Assembly (NCBI RefSeq): GCF_023715645.1
Contig: NZ_JAMBOP010000006.1
Span: forward strand, 62,001 to 126,000
Length of the DNA: 64,000 bases
Direction of reading: 5' to 3'
Origin: Bacillus cytotoxicus
GTDB lineage: Bacteria; Bacillota; Bacilli; Bacillales; Bacillaceae_G
Below, piece by piece: positions 14,191 to 22,974 of the stretch. Each line of letters begins with the position of its first letter. Within the stretch, counting starts at the first letter, position 1. A program made the position numbers and the translations under genes. The notes under the pieces were generated by a model. That model searched no databases and was not told where the DNA came from. It saw only the letters and a list, made by a program, of their open reading frames with translations.

Positions 14191-14498
14191 TCTTTGAAGT
14201 TAGAAAAACAATATCTGGTACAGAGTATTGGGACTCAACAAAACAGAAAAGCTTATTTGTTCCGAATGGTGAAGAACCGGAATTCGACGTAAGTGGAACA
14301 TTAGGTGCTGGGTTGCATGAGGCTGCGGATCTAATTGCGGATATGGCAATTGATACAGAAATTAATCTGGATGATATGAATGCTGAACAGTTACTTTCAT
14401 TTGCTGAACAAAACAACATTGATGTACCAGGCAATATGAAAAAAGAAGAAACGATTCGTAATCATATCGTTGAACAATTAACAGCTGATGCAAAATGA
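14187..14498 (+). CDS. Phage protein with C-terminal SAP/HeH-like helix-extension-helix
   Basis: 103 residues. The N-terminal 45 residues are beta-rich; the last 40 (LDDMNAEQLLSFAEQNNIDVP...EETIRNHIVEQL) match the pattern of the HeH/SAP fold often found in phage head-region proteins. It overlaps the HNH gene by ATGA, so it is translated with the packaging genes. Confidence 0.68.
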   Translation: MIFEVRKTISGTEYWDSTKQKSLFVPNGEEPEFDVSGTLGAGLHEAADLIADMAIDTEINLDDMNAEQLLSFAEQNNIDVPGNMKKEETIRNHIVEQLTADAK

Positions 14499-14869
14499 AG
14501 TACTGTGACTTCAATGGCTGCCATAACAAGATAAGTAAAGGACGTTATTGCGAAGAGCATAAACGTAATAAGCCGCGTAAGAAGAAAGACAAGAAGAACA
14601 TCTACCATCATGAGAATAAACCATTCTATCGTACAGATGAATGGAAGTTCATTCGCTCTCAAGTATACGAACGAGAGAAAGGATACTGTCAACGATGTGG
14701 AAGGTTCGTCTTTGGTCGAAGTGCTCATGTGCATCACATCATACCAATTAAACAAGATGAAACACTTAAATTAGAAATAAACAACTTAATGCTACTTTGT
14801 CCAAAATGTCACATCAAAGAAGAAAATGAAGATAAACCAAAAAAGGTTTTTCCGAGTTATTTTGGATAA
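14495..14869 (+). CDS. HNH endonuclease next to terminase
   Basis: 124 residues with an N-terminal CDFNGCHNKI...YCEEH zinc knuckle and the HNH core: CQRCGRF, AHVHHIIPI (the HH pair), NNLMLLCPKCHIKEE. In cos-type siphophages such HNH proteins act with the terminase to cut the packaging site. Its place directly before terS/terL and beside a candidate cos sequence agrees. Confidence 0.93.
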   Translation: MKYCDFNGCHNKISKGRYCEEHKRNKPRKKKDKKNIYHHENKPFYRTDEWKFIRSQVYEREKGYCQRCGRFVFGRSAHVHHIIPIKQDETLKLEINNLMLLCPKCHIKEENEDKPKKVFPSYFG

Positions 14870-14965
14870 GCCCCCCTGTCAAATTTAAAATTTTTTGCTC
14901 TGGGGAGGATAGGTAGCGTAGGGGGCACATCAATAGTTGCACCATTTTTAAAAAATGAAGGGGGT
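14870..14965 (+). other. Candidate cos packaging site
   Basis: Between the HNH and small terminase genes lies CCCCCCTGTCAAATTT, an AATTTTTTG run, then GGGGAGGATAGG and GTAGGGGGCAC. G/C blocks around an AT core next to the HNH gene are typical of cos regions in this phage type. The exact nick positions cannot be read. Confidence 0.45.
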
Positions 14966-14971
14966 GTGAAA

Positions 14972-15397
14972 ATGGCTCGAATGTCAAAGAAGAAAAAGAT
15001 GGAAATGCTAGATGTTGCAAGGGATGAAGAACGAAATAGAATCATAAAATTATTGACTGATGAAGAGAATTTCACACCTTCACTCGCACCATTAATTGAA
15101 AATTATTTAGATGCTTTTATCATCTATAAAACTATGTTTGATGAATGGAAGGCTGATGGTTTTGCAGCTACAAAAACCCATAAGAACAAGGCTGGAGCAA
15201 CAAATGAAATGAAACATCCACTTGCTCAACAAGTTGAAACTTGGAATGATAAAAAGAATAAAATGCTAGATGCTCTAGGGATGACGAATAAGGGAAAAAG
15301 TGTACAAAAAGCGCCTAAAAATGCAGGGAATGTTCAATCGAATGAAACGAAAGATGAATTAGCGGCTCATCGTGAGAAATGGCGGAAAACAAAATGA
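14972..15397 (+). CDS. terS: Terminase small subunit (P27-like)
   Basis: ATG at 14972 after GGGGGTGTGAAA gives 141 residues; a GTG six bases upstream is in frame. The central segment (LAPLIENYLDAFIIYKTMFDEWKADG ... HPLAQQVETWNDKKNKMLDALGM) is the P27 small terminase pattern, with the typical N-P-L-like turn (HPLAQQ). It should recognise the packaging site and recruit the large subunit, whose gene overlaps by 19 bp. Confidence 0.85.
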   Translation: MARMSKKKKMEMLDVARDEERNRIIKLLTDEENFTPSLAPLIENYLDAFIIYKTMFDEWKADGFAATKTHKNKAGATNEMKHPLAQQVETWNDKKNKMLDALGMTNKGKSVQKAPKNAGNVQSNETKDELAAHREKWRKTK

Positions 15398-17118
15398 TTA
15401 TTACATCAGACGTTAATTTTGCTGATAAGTATGCAAATAACGTTATGCGTAATAGGAAGAAATACCCGAAGTCAATTATTCTTGCTGTAGAGCGTTATAA
15501 AAAGTGGAAAAAGCGTAAAGATATTTGGTTTGATGTAGATCGTGCAAATGAAATGCTTGATTTTGTTCAATCGTTCATTCGTCATGTTAAAGGCCCGCTT
15601 GCAGGTCAATTGATGGAATTAGAGCTTTGGGAAATGTTTATTTTTGCGAATATGTATGGTTGGTATCATAAAAACGAAAAAGGAAAAACAGTCCGTGTTA
15701 TTCGTGAATCATATGTTCAAGTACCAAAAAAGAACGGAAAAACAATTATCGCAGCAGGTGCATTGCTCTATGCTATGTATGGAGAACTTGAACTTGGAGC
15801 GGATTGTTATTGTGCAGCATCAGACTATGAACAGGCGCAAAACGCAGCCGAACCAATTGCACAAGCGATAGAAAACTCTGAGCCTTTGGCGCGACCTACA
15901 CAAATTTATAAAGGTGTTAATGGCACGGTTAGTGGTGCTATGTATCGATATAGCATCGATGGAATCGCATATCAAAACAAATTTAAAGTATTAACGAAAA
16001 ACACTAAGGGTCTTGAAGGAAAGAACCCTTATTTTGTGTTGAACGATGAGCTTCATGCACAAGAAAATATGGACATGTACGATAACTTGAAGTCAGCGCA
16101 GATTTCTCGTGAACAACCGATGATGCTTAATATTTCAACCGCTGGTAAGGGCGCTTCGTCTGTTGGTATGCGTGTTTATAAATATGCGAAACTTGTTCTT
16201 GAAAATGACGATGATGATTCTTTATTTGTTGCAATTTGGGAACCAAATAAAAATTATGATTGGGAAGATCGTAAAGTTTGGGAAATGGTTAACCCGAATA
16301 TTGGCGTTTCCGTTACAATGGAACAACTTGAAATTGAATTCAAAAAAGCGAAGCAGTCCGCACATTCAAAAGCTGAGTTCCTTTCCAAACACTTAAATGT
16401 TTTCGTAAATGGTGCTGATAATTATTTTGAACAAGATCAAGTGCAACATGTACTTGTGGATGATCTTGGCGACCTTACAGGGGAAACTTGTTATCTTGGA
16501 CTCGACTTGTCGAAAACTACAGACTTAACTTGTGTGAGCTTGAACTTTCCAACTTATGATGAAGAAGGTAAAGCTATTCTGAAGGTTAAACAGATGTATT
16601 TTATACCGAATGCGGACATTGAGTTTCGTGAAAAAGAGGACAATGTTCCTTACACAGATTTGGTTGAGCGCGGTTACGTTCAATTTTGCGATGGCAAAAT
16701 GATTGACCAGGACCAAGTGCTAGATTATATCAAAGAATGTATGGAATTATACGATGTGCAGCAACTTAATTATGACCCAGCCATGTCTCAAAAACTCATT
16801 GAAAAGTGTGAGAATCTTGGTCTTGAATGCTTAGTAGTTAACCAATTCCCAAATGTAATGAACGCTATGATTGATGATGCAGAGCGTTTAATTTATGAAG
16901 AACGTTTGTTTACAGACAATCCATTGTTTATATATTGTGCATTAAACTTAGTAGTAATAACGAATATGAATGGAATGAAGGGGCCTTCAAAGCGTCAATC
17001 AAAGAAAAAGATTGATGGATTTGTGGCCTTTTTAGTTGCACATAAAGAAACCATGATGCAAATGGATGACATTGATGGTGAGGGTATGGATGACTTGATT
17101 AGTGAGATTTATAGGTGA
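15379..17118 (+). CDS. terL: Terminase large subunit
   Basis: 579 residues, normal for the family. The ATPase half shows VPKKNGKTIIAAG (Walker A variant, about 115-127) and FVLNDELHA (Walker B with catalytic Glu, about 217-225). The nuclease half starts with CYLGLDLSKTTDLT (about 368-381), whose Asp coordinates metal. It packages DNA into proheads and cuts it, together with TerS and probably the HNH protein. Confidence 0.95.
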   Translation: MAENKMIITSDVNFADKYANNVMRNRKKYPKSIILAVERYKKWKKRKDIWFDVDRANEMLDFVQSFIRHVKGPLAGQLMELELWEMFIFANMYGWYHKNEKGKTVRVIRESYVQVPKKNGKTIIAAGALLYAMYGELELGADCYCAASDYEQAQNAAEPIAQAIENSEPLARPTQIYKGVNGTVSGAMYRYSIDGIAYQNKFKVLTKNTKGLEGKNPYFVLNDELHAQENMDMYDNLKSAQISREQPMMLNISTAGKGASSVGMRVYKYAKLVLENDDDDSLFVAIWEPNKNYDWEDRKVWEMVNPNIGVSVTMEQLEIEFKKAKQSAHSKAEFLSKHLNVFVNGADNYFEQDQVQHVLVDDLGDLTGETCYLGLDLSKTTDLTCVSLNFPTYDEEGKAILKVKQMYFIPNADIEFREKEDNVPYTDLVERGYVQFCDGKMIDQDQVLDYIKECMELYDVQQLNYDPAMSQKLIEKCENLGLECLVVNQFPNVMNAMIDDAERLIYEERLFTDNPLFIYCALNLVVITNMNGMKGPSKRQSKKKIDGFVAFLVAHKETMMQMDDIDGEGMDDLISEIYR

Positions 17119-17128
17119 GGTGATAAGT

Positions 17129-17275
17129 ATGAGTAAATCTACTCCTATTACTAATAGAACCGAGCAAACATACAATTGTATGAAATGTAAACATCGCTTC
17201 AAAGGGAAAGTAATGAGAATGGACGGTAAAAGTTGTCCTAAATGTTATGGCCCAATTCTTCCGGTTAGTAACTAA
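17129..17275 (+). CDS. Small zinc-ribbon protein between terminase and portal
   Basis: ATG after GTGAGGTGATAAGT gives 48 residues with two knuckles, CMKCKHRF and CPKCYGPI, 23 residues apart: a classic zinc ribbon. It resembles small Com-type phage proteins in size and position. Function unknown. Confidence 0.7.
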   Translation: MSKSTPITNRTEQTYNCMKCKHRFKGKVMRMDGKSCPKCYGPILPVSN

Positions 17276-17304
17276 TAAAATACAGATAGAAAGGCGGTGA
17301 GAAA

Positions 17305-18513
17305 TTGGGTTTACGAGATAGGTTTTCAAATTATTTGTATCGTCAAGCTGAAAAGCGGGGTTGGTTTGAAGATATTTTTTCAAATTCAATTCGTTATGGT
17401 GGAGTATATGTGACAGACGAAAACATTTTACAATCAAGTGATGTGTACGAATTAATCCAGGACATAAGTAATCAAATGATGCTAGCTGAAATCATTGTGG
17501 AAGATAAAGACGGTAAGGAAATTAAAAATGATTCGGTCCTTCAAGTTTTAAAGAACCCAAACAACTATTTAACACAATCTGAATTTATCAAACTTATGAC
17601 GAATACCTACTTGTTAAAAGGAGAAGTGTTCCCGGTACTTGATGCAGATCAATTACATCTAGCGCAAAATGTTTATACCGAGCTTGATGATAGATTAATA
17701 GAACATTTTAAAATCAATGGAAATGAAATACCGTCATTTATGATTCGACATGTAAAAAATGTTGGGTCGGATCACTTGCGCGGCGTTGGATTAATGCAAC
17801 TTGGTAAAGATACGCTTGAAGGTGTTATGTCAGCTGAGAGAGTTTTGACTGACAAATACAAAAAAGGTGGTTTATTAGCATTCTTATTACAATTAGATGC
17901 ACACATTAACCCACAGAATGGTGCGCAGTCAAAATTAATTAAAGCTATCTTAGATCAATTAGAAGCAATTGACGAAAGTCGAAGTGTCAAAATGATTCCT
18001 TTAGGAAAAGGATATAGCATTGACACGCTTGAGAGTCCGATAGACGATGATAAGACACTAGCATATCTAAATGTATATAAAAAGGATTTAGGCAAGTTCT
18101 TGGGTATAAATGTGGACACATACACCACGCTAATCAAGTCTGATTTAGAAAAAGCGATGATGTATTTACATAATAAAGCTGTACGTCCAATAATGAAAAA
18201 TTTTGAAGACCATTTGAGTCTTCTTTTTTTCGGTCGAAATTCAGACAAACGCATCAAATTTAAGATTAATATTCTTGATTTTGTACCTTATAGTGTTAAA
18301 ACAAATATTGCTTATAACATTGTCCGGACGGGTATTACATCACCAGATATTGTTGCAGTAGAATTTTTGGGATTACCAGCACAAAATACACCTGAATCAC
18401 AAGCTATTTATATTTCAAATGACTTGACTGAAATAGGTAAGAAAAACGCAACAGACGATAGCTTGAAGGGAGGTGATGGAAATGCCAAACAAAAAGGAAA
18501 TGAGGACATTTGA
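17305..18513 (+). CDS. Portal protein (HK97/SPP1-type)
   Basis: 402 residues; TTG start after GGCGGTGAGAAA. The order of parts, GLRDRFSNYL start, DVYELIQDISNQMMLAEI early helix, LLKGEVFPVLD core and FLGLPAQ near the end, is that of HK97-type portals. It forms the dodecameric ring for DNA entry. The protease gene overlaps its end by 32 bp. Confidence 0.9.
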   Translation: MGLRDRFSNYLYRQAEKRGWFEDIFSNSIRYGGVYVTDENILQSSDVYELIQDISNQMMLAEIIVEDKDGKEIKNDSVLQVLKNPNNYLTQSEFIKLMTNTYLLKGEVFPVLDADQLHLAQNVYTELDDRLIEHFKINGNEIPSFMIRHVKNVGSDHLRGVGLMQLGKDTLEGVMSAERVLTDKYKKGGLLAFLLQLDAHINPQNGAQSKLIKAILDQLEAIDESRSVKMIPLGKGYSIDTLESPIDDDKTLAYLNVYKKDLGKFLGINVDTYTTLIKSDLEKAMMYLHNKAVRPIMKNFEDHLSLLFFGRNSDKRIKFKINILDFVPYSVKTNIAYNIVRTGITSPDIVAVEFLGLPAQNTPESQAIYISNDLTEIGKKNATDDSLKGGDGNAKQKGNEDI

Positions 18514-19057
18514 AATCACCGGTCTTCAAACGCGTGATGCAACTGATACAGAAAGCAACATGATCAGTGGTTATGCAGCTGTTTTTAATTCGCCAACAAG
18601 TATTGGTGACTGGTTCACAGAAACAATTGCACCAGGTGCATTTAGTCGTGCAATCTCTGAGAACAACGATATTCGTGCACTGTTTAATCATGATTGGAAC
18701 AATGTGTTAGGAAGAACAAAAAGTGGGACGTTGCGGTTATTTGAAGATGAACGCGGCCTGAAGTTTGAAGTTGACTTGCCGAATACATCTGTTGCACATG
18801 ATTTAGTAGAATCCATGCGGCGCGGCGATATTAATCAATGTTCATTTGGATTTCGTGCAACTGAAGAAATTTGGGATTATAATGTCGAACCCGCATTAAG
18901 AACGATTCAAGAAGTTGAATTGTATGAAGTGTCAGTAGTAAGTATTCCAGCTTATGAAGATACAGAAGTATCGTTACGAAGTAAGGAAATCGACAAAGAA
19001 GTAGAACAACGAACTAAAATACTTAAACAAATAAATCAATTATTGGAGGAAAAGTAA
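18482..19057 (+). CDS. HK97-type prohead protease
   Basis: ATG at 18482 after GGGAGGTGATGGA gives 191 residues (18473 and 18476 are in frame but overlap the site). The family's key parts are present: ISGYAAVFNSPT, the His in ALFNHDWNNVLGRTKSGTL, the Ser in NQCSFGFRA and the end strand ELYEVSVVSIPAYEDTE. It removes the scaffold arm of the capsid protein encoded next. Confidence 0.93.
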   Translation: MPNKKEMRTFEITGLQTRDATDTESNMISGYAAVFNSPTSIGDWFTETIAPGAFSRAISENNDIRALFNHDWNNVLGRTKSGTLRLFEDERGLKFEVDLPNTSVAHDLVESMRRGDINQCSFGFRATEEIWDYNVEPALRTIQEVELYEVSVVSIPAYEDTEVSLRSKEIDKEVEQRTKILKQINQLLEEK

Positions 19058-20428
19058 ATGCCTAGAGAACTATTATTAGCTTTACAAAAACGTAATAAAG
19101 AAAGACTTACAGAACTACGTACAAAGGTAGAAAATCCAGAATTACGTGCTGAGGATTTAACGGCTATTCAGGAAGAGATTGATGAAATTAACAAGCAATT
19201 ACAAGAGGTTGCTGATCAATTAGCAAATATGGATGAAGGTGGAGACGGATCCGGAGAAGGTGACGGCAGCGGAGATTCATCAACTGGCGAGGGAGATACT
19301 GGATCAGGTAATGTAGAGGGGCGTTCTGGCGATGAAGGAGATGATGGCGGTGAAGGTCAACGCTCATCAGGTATTTCACCTGAACAGCGTAATGCAGTAA
19401 TGACACAAATTGCAACAGGTCTTTCAACTCGTGGTCATAAATCTACACAAACGAATGAAAAAGAAATTCGATCAGCGTTTGCAAACTTTGTGGTGGGGAA
19501 AATTTCTGAATCTGAAGCACGTTCTCTTGGTATTGAAGCCGGAAATGGATCAGTAACAATTCCAGAAGTTATCGCTTCAGAAATTATCACGTATGCACAG
19601 GAAGAAAACTTACTTCGTAAGTATGGTACTTGTGTGAAAACTGCTGGTAATGTGAAGTATCCTGTTTTAGTTAAAAAAGCTAAGGCAAATGTAAATAAGA
19701 AAGAACGCGAATCTGGAAATGAAATCCCTGAAAGTGATATCGAATTTGATGAAATTCTGTTAAGTCCAGCAGAATTTGATGCATTAGCAACAGTAACTAA
19801 GAAATTATTAAAAATGACAGGTGCACCTATTGAACAAATTGTAATTGATGAACTGAAAAAAGCATATGTACGTAAAGAAACAAACTATATGTTTAATGGT
19901 AATGATGTTGGAAATGAAAACCCTGGTGCATTATCTAAAAAAGCTGTGAAATATTATGAGTCAGAGGTAATTGATATTAATACAGCTGGTTATTCACAAA
20001 AGTTATATCAGCAACTAGTTAAATTAAAAGGACAACCTGTTACAGAAGTATTGAAAAAGTCTATGTGGATTATAAATCGTGCAGCATTAACAGTATTAGA
20101 AGGTATGACCGATACAACAGGAAAACCACTACTTTACGAAGCACCAAATGGTGTAGGTTACAAATTACTTGGTCATAATGTAGATTTTACTGATGCAGCA
20201 AATGGAACTGATCCAACTAAACCAGTATTCTATTTTGGCGATATCAAGGCATTCCACATTCAAGATGTTATTGGAGCGATGGAATTACAAAAATTAATTG
20301 AGAAGTTTAGTGGTTTGAATAAAGTTGGTTTCCAAATCTACAACTTATTAGATGGTCAATTAATCTATTCACCATTTGAACCAGCTGTGTATCGCTATGA
20401 AGTCGGTGAGAAAAAGCAAGGTGCTTAA
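19058..20428 (+). CDS. HK97-type major capsid protein with scaffold arm
   Basis: 456 residues. Residues 1-65 form a helical delta/scaffold domain, 66-105 a Gly/Asp/Glu/Ser-rich linker, and about 130-456 the HK97 capsid fold (VTIPEVIASEIITYAQEENLL start, YTGNG-like middle, VYRYEVGEKKQGA end). The protease upstream should cut near the linker. The start ATG follows GGAGGAAAAGTAA across the protease stop. Confidence 0.93.
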   Translation: MPRELLLALQKRNKERLTELRTKVENPELRAEDLTAIQEEIDEINKQLQEVADQLANMDEGGDGSGEGDGSGDSSTGEGDTGSGNVEGRSGDEGDDGGEGQRSSGISPEQRNAVMTQIATGLSTRGHKSTQTNEKEIRSAFANFVVGKISESEARSLGIEAGNGSVTIPEVIASEIITYAQEENLLRKYGTCVKTAGNVKYPVLVKKAKANVNKKERESGNEIPESDIEFDEILLSPAEFDALATVTKKLLKMTGAPIEQIVIDELKKAYVRKETNYMFNGNDVGNENPGALSKKAVKYYESEVIDINTAGYSQKLYQQLVKLKGQPVTEVLKKSMWIINRAALTVLEGMTDTTGKPLLYEAPNGVGYKLLGHNVDFTDAANGTDPTKPVFYFGDIKAFHIQDVIGAMELQKLIEKFSGLNKVGFQIYNLLDGQLIYSPFEPAVYRYEVGEKKQGA

Positions 20429-20431
20429 TGT

Positions 20432-20692
20432 ATGAATGATTTAATTGAGAAATTAAAATCACATATTCATTGGGAAGAGGGTATGGATGATTCTATGCTC
20501 TCTTTTTATTTACAGCAAGGTCAACGCTATGTAAAAAAAGCATGTGGAAGAGAAGTTGAATATCTGGTTATTATGTGTGCTGGTATTTTCTATGAATATC
20601 GTGTGGCCGAAAAGGAATTAGAACAAGCACTCGATGCACTAACACCGTTTTTTATCCAGGAGGTGTACGATGCCGAAGAGACAGACGAATAA
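20432..20692 (+). CDS. Head-tail connector protein (HK97 gp6-like)
   Basis: 86 residues, helical, starting 3 bp after the capsid gene. The pattern DSMLSFYLQQGQRYVKKACG and a C-terminal ALDALTPFFIQEVYD helix fits the DNA-packaging connector family between capsid and adaptor genes. It overlaps the next gene by 23 bp. Confidence 0.78.
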   Translation: MNDLIEKLKSHIHWEEGMDDSMLSFYLQQGQRYVKKACGREVEYLVIMCAGIFYEYRVAEKELEQALDALTPFFIQEVYDAEETDE

Positions 20693-21002
20693 TCTGAGAT
20701 GGGCAGCTGATTTGCTGAAGCTTGGTGAAACGATTGACCCAGATACAGACCGTGTTGTAATGGGATATCCATTTGAAAGAAAAATACGTTACAACAACAT
20801 TGGTGTGACTTCAATGGACAAGTTTACAACAAAAGATACAAATGAAGTTGTAAAGAAAATTGAAGTTCGCTTAGATCGAGAAATTGAAGGAAATCAAAAA
20901 GATTACCGCATCAAAGTGAAAGATGATATTTACAACATTGAACGTATTTATGTCCGTGAGCAAGATCGTGTAATGGAGGTGTCGTTATCGTATGTCAGTT
21001 AG
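20670..21002 (+). CDS. Head-tail adaptor (SPP1 gp16/HK97-type)
   Basis: 110 residues; ATG after GGAGGTGTACG inside the previous gene. The beta-rich pattern with MDKFTTKDTNEVVKKIEVRLDREIEG and DDIYNIERIYVREQDRVMEVSLSYV is typical of head-tail joining stoppers. Confidence 0.8.
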   Translation: MPKRQTNNLRWAADLLKLGETIDPDTDRVVMGYPFERKIRYNNIGVTSMDKFTTKDTNEVVKKIEVRLDREIEGNQKDYRIKVKDDIYNIERIYVREQDRVMEVSLSYVS

Positions 21003-21324
21003 CTTTGAAGAATTAAGAGTCATAATGAAACAGTCTGGTTTACCTGTCTATCGTGACGAAGCACCGACCACAGCAAAGTATCCTTATGTTTTATACGAAT
21101 TCGTAAATGAACGCTATAAACGAGCTTCTAATAGCGTTTTATCGGACATGCCTTTGTATCAGATTTCTTTGATTACAAAAGGCACTGAAACTGACGTAAA
21201 ACCGTTAAAAAAGGCATTCAATGATAATGGTGTTGTCTATGAACAATTTGAAGGTATGCCATTTGACGAAAACGACAGCACTATTACACAATTCATCACG
21301 TATGTGAGGTGTGTGAATGGCTAA
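20992..21324 (+). CDS. Tail completion/terminator protein
   Basis: 110 residues. KYPYVLYEFVNERYKRASNSVLSDMPLYQISLITK is the typical strand pattern of small siphophage tail-completion proteins. It overlaps both neighbours (11 and 8 bp). It comes before, rather than after, the gp10-like gene. Confidence 0.7.
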   Translation: MSVSFEELRVIMKQSGLPVYRDEAPTTAKYPYVLYEFVNERYKRASNSVLSDMPLYQISLITKGTETDVKPLKKAFNDNGVVYEQFEGMPFDENDSTITQFITYVRCVNG

Positions 21325-21697
21325 TAACAATGGATTCGCTGAAGCTTTGGAAGATATTAATACTTTGCTTAGGGTTAATAAGCGAGTAGAAATGGATGTA
21401 CTGGAAGAAGCGGCAAAATATTTTGCAAATGAACTAAAAAAGAAAATCAAAATGTCGAATAAAAGCAAACAAACACACTTAAAAGACAGTTTAAAAGTCG
21501 TTGTGAAAAACGATCATGTTGCTGTGGAATTCGAAAATGAAGCCTGGTATTGGTATTTGGCTGAGCATGGCCATAAAAAAGCAAATGGTAGAGGAAAGGT
21601 CAAAGGTTTGCACTTTGTACAAAACACTTTTGATGGTGAAGGTGACAAAATAGCAGACATTATGGCTGAAAGAATAATAGACAAGATGGAAGGATGA
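21317..21697 (+). CDS. HK97 gp10-like head-tail joining protein
   Basis: 126 residues with DVLEEAAKYFANELKKKIKMSN, HLKDSLKVVVKNDHVAVEFENEAWYWYLAEHGHKK and HFVQNTFDGEGDKIADIM, which follow the gp10 family layout (helix, strand pair, F-W-x-x-x-E-x-G motif, C-terminal helix). Confidence 0.85.
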   Translation: MANNNGFAEALEDINTLLRVNKRVEMDVLEEAAKYFANELKKKIKMSNKSKQTHLKDSLKVVVKNDHVAVEFENEAWYWYLAEHGHKKANGRGKVKGLHFVQNTFDGEGDKIADIMAERIIDKMEG

Positions 21698-21702
21698 TAG
21701 AA

Positions 21703-22332
21703 ATGCCAAAACAACAAAAAGAAATTCAATACACAGTTGGTATTGAAGATTTATACATTTGTTTTATGAATGGTGACGAAACAGTAGGAGCACTTCCTAA
21801 ATTCGAGGACACTATTTATGCACAAACAAACATTACTGAGTTAGGGATTTCATCGACAAAAAATAATTTTACCAAGTGGGCGTCTAATAAAAAAATTATC
21901 AATGTAACAAAGAATACATCTTTTGGACTAGCGCTTAAACTTGCTGGTTTGAACCGCGAGGTTAAAGATAAAATGTTTAACAAAAAGCGTACGAAGGGTG
22001 TTTCATTTGAAAATGCAAAGCCAAAATCATATCCAGTATTTGCAGTTGGTGTGATTTTCCCGCTTAATGATGGAACAAAGCTTTTGCGTTGGTATCCAAA
22101 ATGTACTGTTGAACCAATTGAAGAATCTTTGAAAACACAAAACGAAGAGATGACAGTGGATGACATTGAATACAAAATTACAGCTGATCCATTGTTATTC
22201 AATGATAATACAATGGCTGAATTAGATACAGGAGCGGCAAACGCTGCAGGTATAACAGCCGAAGATTTTATGAAACAAGTTATTTGTGATGAATCACAAT
22301 TAGCATCCCTTGGTGGAACGACAGGTAAATAA
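21703..22332 (+). CDS. Major tail tube protein (phi13-type)
   Basis: ATG at 21703 after GGATGATAGAA gives 209 residues; an ATG nine bases upstream overlaps the previous stop. YTVGIEDLYICFM, the NKKRTKGVSFENAKPKSYPVFAVGVIFPL segment and the C-terminal ADPLLFNDNTMAELDTGAAN fit phi13-type major tail proteins, which stack as rings around the tape measure. Confidence 0.85.
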   Translation: MPKQQKEIQYTVGIEDLYICFMNGDETVGALPKFEDTIYAQTNITELGISSTKNNFTKWASNKKIINVTKNTSFGLALKLAGLNREVKDKMFNKKRTKGVSFENAKPKSYPVFAVGVIFPLNDGTKLLRWYPKCTVEPIEESLKTQNEEMTVDDIEYKITADPLLFNDNTMAELDTGAANAAGITAEDFMKQVICDESQLASLGGTTGK

Positions 22333-22343
22333 GGAGTGATAAC

Positions 22344-22730
22344 ATGGCAAAACTTAGTGATTTAGTTAACGTTGATATAAATAGAAATACCATCAAGATA
22401 CAGAAGGCTGAAATTCCTGTTATTTTTACAATGGAGTCATTTCCTTATCTTGAAGAAGCATATGGGAAACCGTATCACGAATTCCAAAAAGAGATGCACC
22501 AAATGCTAGAAAAGGGAAATGTTACGCTTGGTAAAAAAGAAACAAAGCTGATGTATATATTGATTTATGCAATGGTGAGAAGTGGCGGTACAGAATGTAC
22601 GCTTGATGAAATTAAAGGCGCTATTCCGTTAAATGATTTACCAGATATTTTTACATCTGTATTCGAAATTTTTAATGGACAGAACTTCCAACATTCTGAT
22701 ATGGAGAAGTTAAAGCAAGAAAAAAAGTAA
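22344..22730 (+). CDS. Tail assembly chaperone, short form (gpG-like)
   Basis: 128 residues, helical, ending LKQEKK-stop. It is the zero-frame product of a gene pair that continues in the -1 frame. It stands in the fixed place between tail tube and tape measure. Such chaperones coat the tape measure before tube assembly. Confidence 0.85.
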   Translation: MAKLSDLVNVDINRNTIKIQKAEIPVIFTMESFPYLEEAYGKPYHEFQKEMHQMLEKGNVTLGKKETKLMYILIYAMVRSGGTECTLDEIKGAIPLNDLPDIFTSVFEIFNGQNFQHSDMEKLKQEKK

Positions 22731-22957
22731 AGAACATACTGACTAAAAATGAGGAATCTCAGTCTGAACTAGACTGGGATTTTTATTTTTATGTTGGTAA
22801 TACATTGCTTGGTTTAAGTATGGATGATTTTTGGAAAATTACTCCGGCACATTTTTTAAAACAATTCATTATGCATCTTCGATACAACAATCCGGATGCA
22901 TTAGTTGAAGAGAAACCAAAGCAAATCCACACGCTGGATCAGACGCCATTTTTATAA
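22344..22957 (+). CDS. Tail assembly chaperone, -1 frameshift product (gpGT-like)
   Basis: At 22721-22727 the zero frame reads ..A AAA AAG followed by TAA. A -1 slip lets translation continue from 22727 for 76 codons (VKNILTKNEESQSELDW ... HTLDQTPFL) to the stop at 22955-22957. The frame has no start codon with a ribosome site of its own, contains normal phage protein features (WDFYFYVGNTLLGLSMDDFWKITP) and occupies the slot of T in G/GT. A stem TCTCAGTCT/AGACTGGGA begins about 28 bases after the slip and might help. Confidence 0.88.
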
Positions 22958-22974
22958 AAAAGTGAGGTGAGAAA

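Noticed and set aside
22756-22778. Stem after the frameshift site as proven stimulator
   Set aside because: At about 28 bases it is farther from the slip than usual (about 5-9), so I keep it only as a possibility.
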